From NCBI RefSeq assembly GCF_009733815.1, contig NZ_WNXY01000009.1:186001-250000 (forward strand): a stretch of 64,000 bases of DNA, in the 5' to 3' direction. Under the pieces are notes generated by a model. It searched no databases. It was not told the origin of the DNA and saw nothing but the letters and a program-made list of their open reading frames with translations. This DNA is from Pseudactinotalea suaedae. GTDB taxonomy: Bacteria > Actinomycetota > Actinomycetes > Actinomycetales > Beutenbergiaceae. Shown here one piece after another: positions 1 through 9,368 of the stretch (position 1 is its first letter; each line of letters starts with the position of its first letter). The translations under genes and the position numbers were made by a program.

Positions 1-1049
1 GACAACGGGTACTGACCGGCGTTGAGCGCCTTGGAATAGGTCTCCATGTCCGGTGCGGCGAGGCCGTCGAAGCCTGGGTAGTCGACGATCGAGAGGGTTC
101 CGGTCGCACGCAGGCCGGCCTGGATCGAGTCGACCAGCAGCAGCGAGCCGTGCGCCGCGGTGAGCTCGCGCGCGAGGGCGTAGAACTCCACCGGCACGCT
201 GCGGCCGGGGTCGCCCTCCCCCATGACGGGTTCGAGGAACATCGCCTCGATGAACCAGTCGTTGCGCTCGGCCGCGGCGAAGACCTGGGCCAGCTCGGTG
301 ACGTCGTAGGGCTCGACGGCGATCACCGAGTCCTCGCCGCGGAAGCTCGCCAGCATCTCGGTGTAGGTCGCGCGGCTGGAGTCGGAGAGCAGCGCGGGCT
401 TCTCGGTGCGGCCGTGGAAGCTGCCCTTGACGACCACGCGCTTGACGGTGCGTCCGGCGTACCTACCGCCGGGGTCGGTCATGGTCTTGGTGTGGGTGTC
501 GGCGATCCGGGCCGCCAGCGACACCGACTCCGACCCGGAGTTCAGGCACATGAAGCTCGCGTACGGGCACGCGTCCCGCGTGTGCCCGATCTCCGACCGC
601 AGCGCGCGCTCCGCACGGAGCTGGGACAGGCTCGCCGTCATGATGTTGGCCATCGCCTGCGGCTTGGCCATCGCGTCGAGGACGGCCTGCGGTGCGTGGC
701 CGAAGCCGAGCATCCCGTAGCCGCCGGTGTCGTAGAGCACGGCGCCGTTGAGCGTGACGATCCACGGTCCGCGCGCCGCGAGCGCGACGTAGGGGTTGAC
801 GCCGTCCTGGGGGTAGAAGTTGACGTACCCGGCCTGCACGGCGGCGACCTGGTCGTCCTCGTCGAGATCGAGCAGGTCGGGGAAGGCGCTCCGGACGTCC
901 TCGTGCTCCAGGACCGCAGCGTCCACGGCGGCGACCAGCTCGGGATGCGTGCCGGCGAAGCGCACCAGGGTCGCGTCGTCGAGACCACGGGTGCGCCGCG
1001 CACCCCGGTGGGCGCGGAGCGGCGCGAGCTTGTCGGTCAGAGTGCGCAT
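1..1049 (-). CDS. Class III PLP-dependent aminotransferase, C-terminus outside the window
   Basis: Only the first 349 residues are present; the gene runs off the left edge. Reading leftwards from an ATG at 1049, the translation shows class III transaminase landmarks: LNSGSES, VVKGSFHGRT (cofactor phosphate region), FLEPVMGEGD, VDSIQAG with the Asp that should contact the PLP ring nitrogen, and METYSKALNAG with the likely Schiff-base Lys. Family members move an amino group from an amine or amino acid to a keto acid in the cytoplasm. It is divergent from an Lrp-type regulator 95 bp away, which suggests control of an amino-acid catabolic step; lysine epsilon-aminotransferase is paired this way in mycobacteria, but the sequence does not let me fix the substrate. 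Inference only for the substrate; the family is clear. Confidence 0.85.
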   Translation of the reverse strand, partial: MRTLTDKLAPLRAHRGARRTRGLDDATLVRFAGTHPELVAAVDAAVLEHEDVRSAFPDLLDLDEDDQVAAVQAGYVNFYPQDGVNPYVALAARGPWIVTLNGAVLYDTGGYGMLGFGHAPQAVLDAMAKPQAMANIMTASLSQLRAERALRSEIGHTRDACPYASFMCLNSGSESVSLAARIADTHTKTMTDPGGRYAGRTVKRVVVKGSFHGRTEKPALLSDSSRATYTEMLASFRGEDSVIAVEPYDVTELAQVFAAAERNDWFIEAMFLEPVMGEGDPGRSVPVEFYALARELTAAHGSLLLVDSIQAGLRATGTLSIVDYPGFDGLAAPDMETYSKALNAGQYPL

Positions 1050-1088
1050 GTGTCCATGATGCGGGACGGCGTCGGCGATTAGCATGGT

Positions 1089-1105
1089 CGAAGTGCGCAA
1101 CTTCG
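1089..1105. promoter_or_regulatory. Candidate Lrp operator in the divergent intergenic region
   Basis: The perfect inverted repeat CGAAGT-N5-ACTTCG lies between the aminotransferase start (1049) and the lrp-like start (1145). Size, symmetry and position fit an Lrp/AsnC dimer site controlling both genes, but binding is inferred. Confidence 0.45.
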
Positions 1106-1144
1106 CGCCCGAGTTCGGCGATCCGCCGAGAACTGGAGTCAGGG

Positions 1145-1576
1145 ATGCGCGTGTCCTCGGCCGACGAGCGGCTGCTGTCGATCCTGCGCGAGGACGCCCG
1201 CACCTCCACGGCGGAGATCGCCCGACGACTGGGGCTCTCGCGCACCACGGTCCAGAGCCGGATCCAGCGGCTGGAGCGCGACGGGGTGATCCGCGGCTAC
1301 ACCGTGCGGGTGGCGGAGGAGGTCGAGCAGGACCGGCTGCGGGCACACATCCTCATCACCGTGGGACCGAAGCGATCCGCCGCGGTGGTGCGCGCGCTGC
1401 ACCAGCTGCCCGAGGTGCGCAGCCTCCACTCGGTGAGCGGCACGCACGACCTGGTGGCCATCGCCGTCGCGACGGGCGTGCAGGACATGGACTGGCTGAC
1501 GGACCGTATCGGTGGGCTCGACGGCGTCGAACGCACCACGACCTCGATCATCCTGTCGACGAAGTTCGAGCGCTGA
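1145..1576 (+). CDS. Lrp/AsnC family transcriptional regulator
   Basis: A 143-residue protein with the normal Lrp/AsnC layout. The N-terminal winged HTH covers about residues 4-50 (LLSILREDARTSTAEIARRL, LSRTTVQSRIQRLERDGVI), and a C-terminal RAM/AsnC effector domain follows (ILITVGP, VRSLHSVSGTHDLVAIA). Such proteins are octameric DNA-binding regulators that sense amino acids. It is divergent from the aminotransferase, and a 17-bp inverted repeat sits between them, so that gene and itself are its likely targets. The family assignment is firm; the ligand is unknown. Confidence 0.93.
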   Translation: MRVSSADERLLSILREDARTSTAEIARRLGLSRTTVQSRIQRLERDGVIRGYTVRVAEEVEQDRLRAHILITVGPKRSAAVVRALHQLPEVRSLHSVSGTHDLVAIAVATGVQDMDWLTDRIGGLDGVERTTTSIILSTKFER

Positions 1577-1592
1577 CCTCCCGGCACCGGGC

Positions 1593-1826
1593 TCAGGTGG
1601 GCGCCGGCGGGTCGGTCGGGCGGTTCTGCTCGCGGAACTGCTGCGAGTCGTCGATCGACCGCGGCGGCTCCTGCTGGGGTCGGGGCTGCGGCTGCGGAGG
1701 TCGGGGGTCCCCGGCCCAGTCGGTCTGATCGCGCCGCCCCACGCGGACGATCAGCGCGATCACGATACCGATCACGACGATCGCGGCGATGACGATGAAC
1801 GCGGTGGAGCCGAAGACCAAGGACAT
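1593..1826 (-). CDS. Small single-pass membrane protein, hypothetical
   Basis: A 77-residue protein read from ATG 1826, chosen over an upstream in-frame start because GAGGAGG lies at the right distance. Residues 2-28 are one strongly hydrophobic helix (FGSTAFIVIAAIVVIGIVIA) followed by VGRR, predicting N-out/C-in insertion. The remainder is a Pro/Gln/Arg-rich cytoplasmic tail with no recognisable domain. It is convergent with the lrp-like gene. Function unknown. Confidence 0.6.
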   Translation of the reverse strand: MSLVFGSTAFIVIAAIVVIGIVIALIVRVGRRDQTDWAGDPRPPQPQPRPQQEPPRSIDDSQQFREQNRPTDPPAPT

Positions 1827-1955
1827 GAGCGCTGCCTCCTCGTCGAGTGGTTCACCATCGTAGGCACGTGCCGTCCGGGTGCGGTGGCCCACCCGTTCAT
1901 CTTCCGGTCACGCACCGGTCGCCGGCCGGCCGCCCGGCCTTCCTAGGGTCCGTTC

Positions 1956-4016
1956 GTGCTGACCACCATCTCTCCCGCTCGTGCTCGGGCCGCCCGTCGC
2001 CGTCTGCTGACCGCCGCCCTCACGCTCCCGCTCGCCGCACTCGCGGCCTTCAGCCTGATCACCTCGGCGTACGCCGTGGCCGAGCCCGTCACCGCCTCGG
2101 CCGACGACGCCGCCATCACGCTCGCACCGCTGGGCAGCTACCGCACCGGTGTCATCGACGAGGGTGCGGCCGAGATCGTCGTGTTTCACGCCGCGACCGC
2201 CCAGCTGTTCGTGGTGAACGCCGACGCCGGGATCGTCGAGGTCCTCGACGCGTCCGACCCGACGGCGCCCGCCAAGACCGCCGAGCTCGACGCCGTCGGC
2301 ACGGTCGCCGGCGACGGCTCCACGATCGAGAGCGGCGCCGTCGCCAACTCGGTCGCGGTCCGCGCCGACGGGCTGGTCGCCGTCGCGCTCGAGTCCCCCG
2401 ACAAGGTTGGCGACGGGTGGGTCGCGTTCTTCGACGCGAACGCGGTGAGCGGTGGCGCGCTCGGCGCGGTGCGGGTCGGCGCGCTGCCCGACAACGTGGT
2501 GATCACCCCGGACGGCGCTCGCGCGGTCGTCGCCAACGAGGGCGAGCCCGACGAGGGGTTCACGATCGACCCCGAGGGTGCGATCGCCGTCGTCGATCTT
2601 CCCGAGACCATCGCGGCGCCCGACCAGGCCGACGTCCGGATCGCCGACTTCCACGCCTACGAGGAGGGCGGTTCCGCCACCCTGCCCGAGGGCGTCCGCG
2701 TGTTCGGTCCCGACGTCAACCCCGACCTCCCGGTCTCGGCGAACCTCGAGCCGGAGTACGCGGCGATCGACAGCACCAGCACGACCGCCTACGTGAGCCT
2801 CCAGGAGGCGAACGCGTTCGCCGTCGTCGACCTCGCGACCGCCACCGTGACCGACATCCTGCCGCTGGGTGCGAAGGACCACATGCTGCCCGGCAACGGC
2901 CTCGACGCGAGCGACCGGGACGGCGGCATCGCGATCCTGCCGCAGCCCGTCCTCGGTCTGTTCATGCCCGACACGGTGGTCTCCTACGCGGTCGGCGACG
3001 AGACGTTCCTGGTCACCGCGAACGAGGGCGACGCCCGTGAGTGGGGCGACTACGTGGAGCCCGCACGCGTCAAGGACCTCGGCGAGGACGGCCTCGCGCC
3101 GATCTGCGCCGACTCGCCCCTCGCCGACCTGACCGGGGACGCGGACCTCGGTCGCCTCAACGTCACGACCGCCGACGGGCTGTCGGAGGACGGCTCGTGC
3201 TACGAGCAGCTGTACTCCTTCGGCGCCCGCTCGTTCTCGATCTGGAACACCTCCGGCGAGCTCGTGTTCGACTCCGGGGACCAGCTGGAGCAGGTCGTCG
3301 CCGACGCGGCGCCCGAGTTCTTCAACTCCAACCACTCCGAGTCGAACCTCGAGGGCCGCAGCGACGACAAGGGCCCCGAGCCCGAGGCCGTGACGGTCGG
3401 CGAGGTCGACGGCCGCACCTACGCGTTCGTCGGGCTCGAGCGCGTGGGCGGCATCGCCGTCTTCGACATCTCCGACCCGACCGACGTCTTCTGGGTCACC
3501 TACGTCAACAACCGCGACTTCTCGATCTCGCTGGAGGACGCCGAGGACCCGGCCGCCGTGCTCGACGAGGCCGGTGACCTCGGCCCGGAGAGCATCGCCT
3601 TCATCGCCGCCGACGAGTCGCCGACCGGTCAGCCGCTGATCGCCGTCGGCAACGAGGTCTCGGGGACCACGACGCTGTTCTCGATCACGTCGGCCTTGAC
3701 CCCGTCGCCGACGCCGACGCCGAGCGGCGATCCCACGACGGCCCCGACGACGACCCCGACCGACACCGCGACGACGGCCCCGACCGCCGGTCCCACCACC
3801 GCGCCGTCCTCGGGCCCGACGGCGGAGCTCCCTGGAGAGTCCGGCACCGGCGAGGTCTCGTTCGAGGCCACGGCGGCGCCGGGCGCAGGCAGCGGTGGCG
3901 GTGGCGGCCTCGCCGACACCGGCGCGCCGAGGATCGCTGGACTGGTCACGCTCGCCGTGATCGCCGCGGCCGCAGGAGCTCTCCTCCTCCGCCGCGCTCG
4001 GGCCACCCAGGCCTGA
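1956..4016 (+). CDS. Choice-of-anchor I family protein with LAxTG sortase signal
   Basis: A 686-residue exported protein. An Arg-rich start and hydrophobic segment form a signal peptide ending near residue 45 (ITSAYA-VA). The bulk, about 50-575, is the beta-propeller-like choice-of-anchor I domain, with repeats such as DNVVITPDGARAVVANEGEP and EPEYAAIDSTSTTAYVSLQE. A Thr/Pro/Ser linker of about 45 residues follows, then Gly-rich sequence, LADTG, a hydrophobic helix and an RRARATQA tail. That is a cell-wall sorting signal of the LAxTG type used by class E sortases in high-GC actinobacteria. The GTG start follows a TAGGGT -10 box by only a few bases, so the message may be leaderless. Members of the family are annotated as surface proteins, some with phosphatase/esterase relatives; enzymatic activity here is not shown. 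Confidence 0.85.
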   Translation: MLTTISPARARAARRRLLTAALTLPLAALAAFSLITSAYAVAEPVTASADDAAITLAPLGSYRTGVIDEGAAEIVVFHAATAQLFVVNADAGIVEVLDASDPTAPAKTAELDAVGTVAGDGSTIESGAVANSVAVRADGLVAVALESPDKVGDGWVAFFDANAVSGGALGAVRVGALPDNVVITPDGARAVVANEGEPDEGFTIDPEGAIAVVDLPETIAAPDQADVRIADFHAYEEGGSATLPEGVRVFGPDVNPDLPVSANLEPEYAAIDSTSTTAYVSLQEANAFAVVDLATATVTDILPLGAKDHMLPGNGLDASDRDGGIAILPQPVLGLFMPDTVVSYAVGDETFLVTANEGDAREWGDYVEPARVKDLGEDGLAPICADSPLADLTGDADLGRLNVTTADGLSEDGSCYEQLYSFGARSFSIWNTSGELVFDSGDQLEQVVADAAPEFFNSNHSESNLEGRSDDKGPEPEAVTVGEVDGRTYAFVGLERVGGIAVFDISDPTDVFWVTYVNNRDFSISLEDAEDPAAVLDEAGDLGPESIAFIAADESPTGQPLIAVGNEVSGTTTLFSITSALTPSPTPTPSGDPTTAPTTTPTDTATTAPTAGPTTAPSSGPTAELPGESGTGEVSFEATAAPGAGSGGGGGLADTGAPRIAGLVTLAVIAAAAGALLLRRARATQA

Positions 4017-4076
4017 GCACCGCGACGCGCTCGCCGGTGCCGCTGGAGGGAGCGGCCCGGCGGGCGCGTCGTCCGA

Positions 4077-6890
4077 TCAGCCGGTGACGACCTCGGCGAG
4101 GACGTCGAGCACATGACGGTAGGACCGGCCGGTCGCCCGGCTCATCCCCATCTCGCAGGTGCGGTTGGCGCTGACGTAGGCGTCCGCCTCGGCGAGGGCG
4201 GCGACGTCGCGTGCCTCGTCGCGGGTCGCACCCGCGGTGAGCTCGGGGTGCAGCATGCCGCGGTCACCCGCGAACCCGCAGCACCCCCAGGCGTCAGGGA
4301 CGACCGCCTCGCGCGCGGCGACCTGCGCGAGCGCGACCAGGTCGCCCGTGGCGACGAGGTGCTCGGTGCCGCAGGTCGGGTGCACCACCACCCGGTCGAG
4401 CCGGCGCGCCTCAGGGACGGTGATCCTCGGCAGCAGCTCCGCGCGCGCCCAGGTGACGGCGTCCAGCACCCGGATCTGCGCGAACCGCTCGGCGTCGGTC
4501 CCCTCGAGCACCGCCTCGAGACCCTCGAGCCCGTGCGTGCAGGAGGCGGCGTCCATGACGACGGGGAGCGCACCCTCGCGGCTGGCCCGCCAGAGAGCAT
4601 CGACCACCCGCTCGCCCATGGCGCGGTGACCGTCGGTGAAGCCCTTGGACGACCAGGGTGTGCCGCAGCACAACGCATCGACGTGCTCCGGCATCGTCAC
4701 CGCGATCCCCGCAGCCCGGCACAGCGCCAGCAGCGAGGACGCGGGTCCGCCGAACAACGCACCCGTGCAGCTCGGGAACAGCACCACGTCGGCATCAGCG
4801 GGGTCGACGAGACCCGTCAGGGCGCTGCGCGCCCGCCCCGGGGCCGGCAGGTCGGGGCCGACCTCGGGAACGAGCTCGGTCGGAAGGACCCGGCGGGCGA
4901 GCCGGCTCGCACCGGAGGTGACGCCGTCGGGAAGCACGTCCGCCACGCCCAGACCGAACCGGGCGAGGCCCTCGACGGCGTCCCAGCGCCCCGCGACCGT
5001 GACACCGCCACGCTGCGCGAGCGGTCCGAGGCCGTCGGCTCGATGCCGTTTCATCACGGCACCGGTGTCGATCGAGACGGGACAGGAGCGCACGCACAGG
5101 GAGTCCGCGGCACAGGTCTGCACCGCCTCGTAGCCGAAGTCGTCATGGAGCTCCGCGGCGTCGCGGTGCCGGCCCTCGGCGGTGGCGCGCCCGATCTCAC
5201 GCATCAGCACGATGCGCTGCCGTGGCGTCGTGGTGGTGTTGCGCGACGGGCACGCAGGCTCGCAGTACCCGCACTCGACGCAGCTGTCGACGGCCGCGTC
5301 CACGGTGGGGAAGGTCTTGAGGTGGGAGACGTGGGCGCGGCTGTCGTCGTCGAGGATCACGCCCGGCGCGAGGATCCCGTACGGGTCGCAGAGCCGCTTG
5401 ACCTCCCGCATCACCTCGTACAGCTCGTCACCGTACTGGCGGCGCACGTAGGGCGACATCATCCGCCCGGTCCCGTGCTCGGCCTTCAACGTGCCGCCCT
5501 CGCCCAGCACCAGCTCGACCAGGTCCTCGGTGAACGCCTCGTAGGTGGCCAGCTCCCGCGGGTCGTCGAGGTGCGGCGTGATCATGAAGTGCAGGTTCGC
5601 GTCGCGTGCGTGACCGAAGGTGACCGCCTCGCGGTAGCCGTACCGCTCGAGCAGCGTCCCGAGCCCGGCGACGCCGGCACCCAGCCGGTCCGCCGGGAAC
5701 GCGATGTCCTCCAGCAGGTTGGTCGTGCCTGCCGGGCGGGCGGCGGCCACCGCCGCGTACAAGCCCTTGCGGACCGCCCACATCGCCGCGCGAGCGATCG
5801 GGTCGGTGGTCAGCGCCGTGGGCAGCGCCAGCGGCAGGGCTCCGATCGCGGCACCCAGCACGGCTGCCGAGTCCGCGAGCTCCGCCTGGCTGGCCGCCTG
5901 CGCCTCGACCAGCAGCGCCGTGTGGTTCTCGACGGCGATGGCGCGCATCTGCTCGGGCGCGGCCACCAGCCCCTGCGCCACCCGGAGCGCGGAGGGGTCC
6001 ATGAGCTCGACCGCCACCGCGCCGGCCTCCAGCAGCGCGGGGACCGCGGCGGCGGCCTGCCCGATGCCGTCGAAGACCGCGAGCGCCGTGGCGACGTGCG
6101 GGAGTGCGGGCACGGTGTCCAGCACGACCGAGGCGACGTAGCCGAGCGTGCCCTCGGAGCCGACCATCAGGTGGGCGAGGATCTCGGCGGGGTCGTCGTG
6201 GTCGAGGAAGGCGTTGAGGCCGTAGCCCATCGTGTTCTTCATCGAGAACTGGTGCTCGACGAGCGCGCGCAGCCGGGCGTCGCAGCGCAACCGGTCCCGG
6301 ATCCCCAGCAGGCCCGCGACGAGGTCGGGCTCCGCGGCGGCGAGCGCTCGGGTGGCATCGGGTGCGGCGGTGTCGACGACCGTGCCGCTCGGCAGCACGA
6401 ACCGCATCGAGTGCAGGGTCCGGTAGGCGGTCGCGGTGTGGGAGGACGTCATGCCGGAGGAGTTGTTCGCCACGACCCCACCGATCGTGCAGGCGATCTC
6501 GCTCGCGGGGTCGGGACCCAGCCGCCGCCCGTGCCGCGCCAGCATCGCGTTCACCCGCCGAAGCACGGCCCCAGGCTCGCAGCGGACCCGAGCACCGCCG
6601 TCGAGGACCTCGACGGCGGAGAAGGAGTGGCGGGTGTCGATGAGGACGCCGTCGGTGCCCGCCTGGCCCGAGAGGCTGGTGCCGCCGGAGCGGAAGGTGA
6701 CCGGCACCCGAGCCTCGTTGGCGGCGACCAGGACCGCGGTGAGCTCGCCGAGATCGGCGGGCGTCACGAGCGCCGACGGCGTCAGCAGGTAGTGCGAGGC
6801 GTCATGAGCGACCGCGGTGAGATCGACCAGCCGCGTCGACCACCCCTCGGGCGAGACGACCCGGCTCAGCGGTTCCAGGTCCACGGTCAC
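4077..6890 (-). CDS. FAD-binding and Fe-S-binding dehydrogenase, D-lactate dehydrogenase type
   Basis: About 937 residues combining what are separate GlcD- and GlcF-like proteins in other systems. An N-terminal PCMH-type FAD domain contains PVTFRSGGTSLSGQA and IGGVVANNSSGM; an FAD-oxidase C-terminal domain contains GEGGTLKAEHGTGR. Two ferredoxin-like clusters follow at about 533-545 (CVECGYCEPACP) and 588-600 (CAADSLCVRSCP), then two CCG domains (LCCGTPWSSKG, CGTEHL, GCCGFAGDRG). Such fused enzymes oxidise D-lactate or a related 2-hydroxy acid at the membrane and pass electrons to quinone. The GTG at 6890 is taken as start, but no clear ribosome site is seen and a GTG at 6917 is possible. It is monocistronic. 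Confidence 0.9.
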   Translation of the reverse strand: MTVDLEPLSRVVSPEGWSTRLVDLTAVAHDASHYLLTPSALVTPADLGELTAVLVAANEARVPVTFRSGGTSLSGQAGTDGVLIDTRHSFSAVEVLDGGARVRCEPGAVLRRVNAMLARHGRRLGPDPASEIACTIGGVVANNSSGMTSSHTATAYRTLHSMRFVLPSGTVVDTAAPDATRALAAAEPDLVAGLLGIRDRLRCDARLRALVEHQFSMKNTMGYGLNAFLDHDDPAEILAHLMVGSEGTLGYVASVVLDTVPALPHVATALAVFDGIGQAAAAVPALLEAGAVAVELMDPSALRVAQGLVAAPEQMRAIAVENHTALLVEAQAASQAELADSAAVLGAAIGALPLALPTALTTDPIARAAMWAVRKGLYAAVAAARPAGTTNLLEDIAFPADRLGAGVAGLGTLLERYGYREAVTFGHARDANLHFMITPHLDDPRELATYEAFTEDLVELVLGEGGTLKAEHGTGRMMSPYVRRQYGDELYEVMREVKRLCDPYGILAPGVILDDDSRAHVSHLKTFPTVDAAVDSCVECGYCEPACPSRNTTTTPRQRIVLMREIGRATAEGRHRDAAELHDDFGYEAVQTCAADSLCVRSCPVSIDTGAVMKRHRADGLGPLAQRGGVTVAGRWDAVEGLARFGLGVADVLPDGVTSGASRLARRVLPTELVPEVGPDLPAPGRARSALTGLVDPADADVVLFPSCTGALFGGPASSLLALCRAAGIAVTMPEHVDALCCGTPWSSKGFTDGHRAMGERVVDALWRASREGALPVVMDAASCTHGLEGLEAVLEGTDAERFAQIRVLDAVTWARAELLPRITVPEARRLDRVVVHPTCGTEHLVATGDLVALAQVAAREAVVPDAWGCCGFAGDRGMLHPELTAGATRDEARDVAALAEADAYVSANRTCEMGMSRATGRSYRHVLDVLAEVVTG

Positions 6891-7007
6891 CCGACGATTC
6901 TGCCGTAGCCGGACCACCGCGGTTCGCGGCGTCCGACAGGTCTGCCCATGGGAGCACCGGACACCCGGCCGTAGGCTCGTGCGAACCGTCTTTCGGAAGG
7001 AAGCTCC

Positions 7008-7550
7008 ATGACCTACGGCCAGCAGGACGCCGTCCCGCCCCCGCCGCCCTCACCCGGCCAGGTGCCTGGCTACGGCACGCCCGGGAACCAGTACGGCTAC
7101 GGCGCGAGCATGCCGGGGCAGCCGGGCTACGCAGGGTGGAGCACCGCGCCGGCGGTGCGGCCGGGTTCGGTGACCGCCGGCGCGGTGCTGGCGATCATCG
7201 GCGGCATCGTCGCGATCCTGTTCGGCGCGCTGCTCCTGGTGCTCGCCGGGGTCGTGCGCGACTCCAGCGCCTTCGCCGGGACCGGTCTCACGCCCGAGAT
7301 GTTCGTGGGGCTGGGTGGCATCGTCGCGGTCGTCGGCGTCCTGGTGCTGGTGTTCGGCATCATGGCGCTGCGGGGCAGGTACTGGGCGGCCATCGCGCTC
7401 ACGATCACGGGCGCGCTGTACGTCGCCCTCGCGATCGTCAGCCTGATCGGGGGTCAGGGCAGCGTGCTGGTCGGGATCATCTGGATCGCCATCTCGGTCT
7501 CGTTGCTGATGTCGGGCACCTCTCGCGCCTGGTTCCGCGCACAGCGCTGA
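7008..7550 (+). CDS. Tetraspan-like membrane protein with Pro/Gly/Tyr-rich N-terminus
   Basis: A 180-residue protein. Residues 1-55 are a low-complexity Pro/Gly/Tyr/Gln region ([15 protein letters not shown]), expected to be cytoplasmic. Then come hydrophobic segments near 60-82, 100-120, 128-148 and 150-170, giving about four membrane spans. GGAAGG precedes the ATG, and a TAGGCT -10 box lies about 36 bp upstream. Actinobacteria carry many such proteins with DUF4064- or DUF4190-like topology; none has a firmly assigned role. Function unknown. Confidence 0.75.
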   Translation: MTYGQQDAVPPPPPSPGQVPGYGTPGNQYGYGASMPGQPGYAGWSTAPAVRPGSVTAGAVLAIIGGIVAILFGALLLVLAGVVRDSSAFAGTGLTPEMFVGLGGIVAVVGVLVLVFGIMALRGRYWAAIALTITGALYVALAIVSLIGGQGSVLVGIIWIAISVSLLMSGTSRAWFRAQR

Positions 7551-7602
7551 TGGCAGCCGCTCGACCTCACTAGGCTTCCGGCACCGGAGCGCGGGAGGTG
7601 GC

Positions 7603-8475
7603 ATGAACGGACGGCAGCGGATCGAGGCGCGCGCCGGCTACCTCCTGCTGATCCCGAGCTTCATCGGGGTGGGCGTGTTCCTGCTGCTGCCGGTCGTCAT
7701 CGTGGTGGTGCTCAGCCTCACCCGGTACAACCTCATCAGCCCACCCGAGTGGTTCGGCCTGCAGAACTACGCCTACATCCTGGGCTGGGACCGGTTCCGC
7801 AACTCGCTCCTGGTCACGGCGGCGTTCACGGCGATCACGATCCCCGTCTCGATCGCGATCGGGCTGCTGCTCGCCGTCGCCATCAACCGGCGGCTGCCGG
7901 GGACCAGCTGGCTGCGCGTGCTCTACGTGCTGCCCTGGGTGTGCGCCCCGCTGGCGCTGGGTGTGGTGTGGCGGTGGATCCTCGACCCGACCAACGGGGC
8001 GTTGAACGCCCTGCTCGGCCGCCGGATCGAGTGGCTGGCCGATGTCGACCTCGCGCTGCCGGCGGTGGCGTTCGTGCAGATCTGGTCGACGGTCGGCTAC
8101 ATCTCGCTGTTCTTCCTCGCCGGCCTGCAGCAGATCCCGGTCTCGGTGTACGAGGCCGCCGAGCTCGACGGCGCCGGTGCGGCACGCACGCTCTGGTCGA
8201 TCACGCTGCCGCTGCTGCGGCCGACCATGTTCTTCGTGACCGTCACCTCGATCATCTCCAGCTTCCAGGTGTTCGACTCGATCTACGCGATGACCGGGGG
8301 CGGCCCCCGGTTCTCCACCGACGTGATCGCGTCCCGCATCTACGACGAGGCCTTCGTGGCGCTGCGCCTGGGCCGCGCCGCGGCGATGGCGGTCGTCCTG
8401 TTCGTGGTGCTGGTCGCGATCACCCTCGTCCAGCAGCGCTACTTCCGTCGACGCATCACCTACGACATGTCATGA
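7603..8475 (+). CDS. Carbohydrate ABC transporter permease, MalF type
   Basis: A 290-residue inner-membrane subunit with six predicted helices and the EAA-loop signature YEAAELDGAGAARTLWSITLP at about 180-200, which docks onto the ATPase. Start ATG has GGGAGG upstream and a TAGGCT -10 box at 7571. It overlaps the next permease by ATGA, so the two form a heterodimer. No binding protein or ATPase gene is adjacent; the ATPase may be a shared MsiK-type protein, and an unaccompanied sugar-binding lipoprotein is encoded at 21122-22459. Confidence 0.92.
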   Translation: MNGRQRIEARAGYLLLIPSFIGVGVFLLLPVVIVVVLSLTRYNLISPPEWFGLQNYAYILGWDRFRNSLLVTAAFTAITIPVSIAIGLLLAVAINRRLPGTSWLRVLYVLPWVCAPLALGVVWRWILDPTNGALNALLGRRIEWLADVDLALPAVAFVQIWSTVGYISLFFLAGLQQIPVSVYEAAELDGAGAARTLWSITLPLLRPTMFFVTVTSIISSFQVFDSIYAMTGGGPRFSTDVIASRIYDEAFVALRLGRAAAMAVVLFVVLVAITLVQQRYFRRRITYDMS

Positions 8476-9359
8476 GCACCACGAACCCGGTCCCGACGAC
8501 GTCCCGCCGGTCGAGCGCGCCGCGCTCGGCCCGAGCGGCGCGCCTGGTCGCGAACGTGCTCACCTACGGGTTCCTGCTCGCCGGCGCGGTGCTCATGGTC
8601 GCCCCGTTCGTGTTCTCGGTGATGACGTCGCTGAAGACGTCGCGGCAGTTCAACACGAGCTCGCCGCTGGCCACCCCGGAACCGGCCACGGTGGAGAACT
8701 ACGTGTCGCTGTTCGGCGAGCGGTACGACTTCGTGGTGCCGATCGCGGTGACCGCGCAGGTGGTGCTGGTGCTGGTGCTCGGGCAGATGCTGACGTCGAT
8801 CCTCGCCGCCTACGCGTTCGCCCAGCTCGACTTCCCTGGTCGCGACGCGATCTTCTGGGTGTACGTGTCGACGCTGATGATCCCGGCCGTGGTCACGATC
8901 ATCCCGCTGTACTCGATGATGACCGAGCTCGGGCTGAAGAACTCCTTCGCCGGGCTCGTGGTGCCGTTCATGTTCGGGTCCCCGTACGCGATCTTCCTGC
9001 TGCGCGAGAACTTCCGCTCCACGCCGTCGGACGTGCTCGACGCCGCCCGCATCGACGGCGCCGGGGTGCTGCGACGTCTGTGGCAGATCATGGTCCCGAT
9101 GAACAAGCCGATCCTGGCGACGCTGCTGCTGATCACGGTGGTGAGCCAGTGGAACAATTTCATGTGGCCGCTGGTCATCGCCCCGCGCCCCGAGTGGCAC
9201 GTCATCACGGTCGCGACCGCCGCGCTGCAGACGCAGTACAACGGCAACTGGACGCTCGTGATGGCGGCGACGACGATCGCGCTCGCCCCGCTCGTGATCC
9301 TCTTCCTGGTCTTCCAGAAGCAGATCACCTCCAGCCTGGGCGTGACCGGGGTCCGCTGA
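8472..9359 (+). CDS. Carbohydrate ABC transporter permease, MalG type
   Basis: A 295-residue partner of the preceding permease, with translational coupling by a 4-base overlap. A hydrophilic 25-residue N-terminus precedes six helices. The MalG-type EAA loop reads DVLDAARIDGAGVLRRLWQI. A Pro-containing C-terminus (ITSSLGVTGVR) matches the family, where the last residues touch the ATPase. The DUF72 gene converges on it 9 bp away, so this is a two-gene operon. Substrate unknown. Confidence 0.92.
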   Translation: MSTTNPVPTTSRRSSAPRSARAARLVANVLTYGFLLAGAVLMVAPFVFSVMTSLKTSRQFNTSSPLATPEPATVENYVSLFGERYDFVVPIAVTAQVVLVLVLGQMLTSILAAYAFAQLDFPGRDAIFWVYVSTLMIPAVVTIIPLYSMMTELGLKNSFAGLVVPFMFGSPYAIFLLRENFRSTPSDVLDAARIDGAGVLRRLWQIMVPMNKPILATLLLITVVSQWNNFMWPLVIAPRPEWHVITVATAALQTQYNGNWTLVMAATTIALAPLVILFLVFQKQITSSLGVTGVR

Positions 9360-9368
9360 GAGCCGGGG

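Noticed and set aside
4113-6908. 931-codon open frame antisense to the FAD/Fe-S dehydrogenase
   Set aside because: Same GC-driven shadow effect; the minus strand carries all ferredoxin and FAD motifs.
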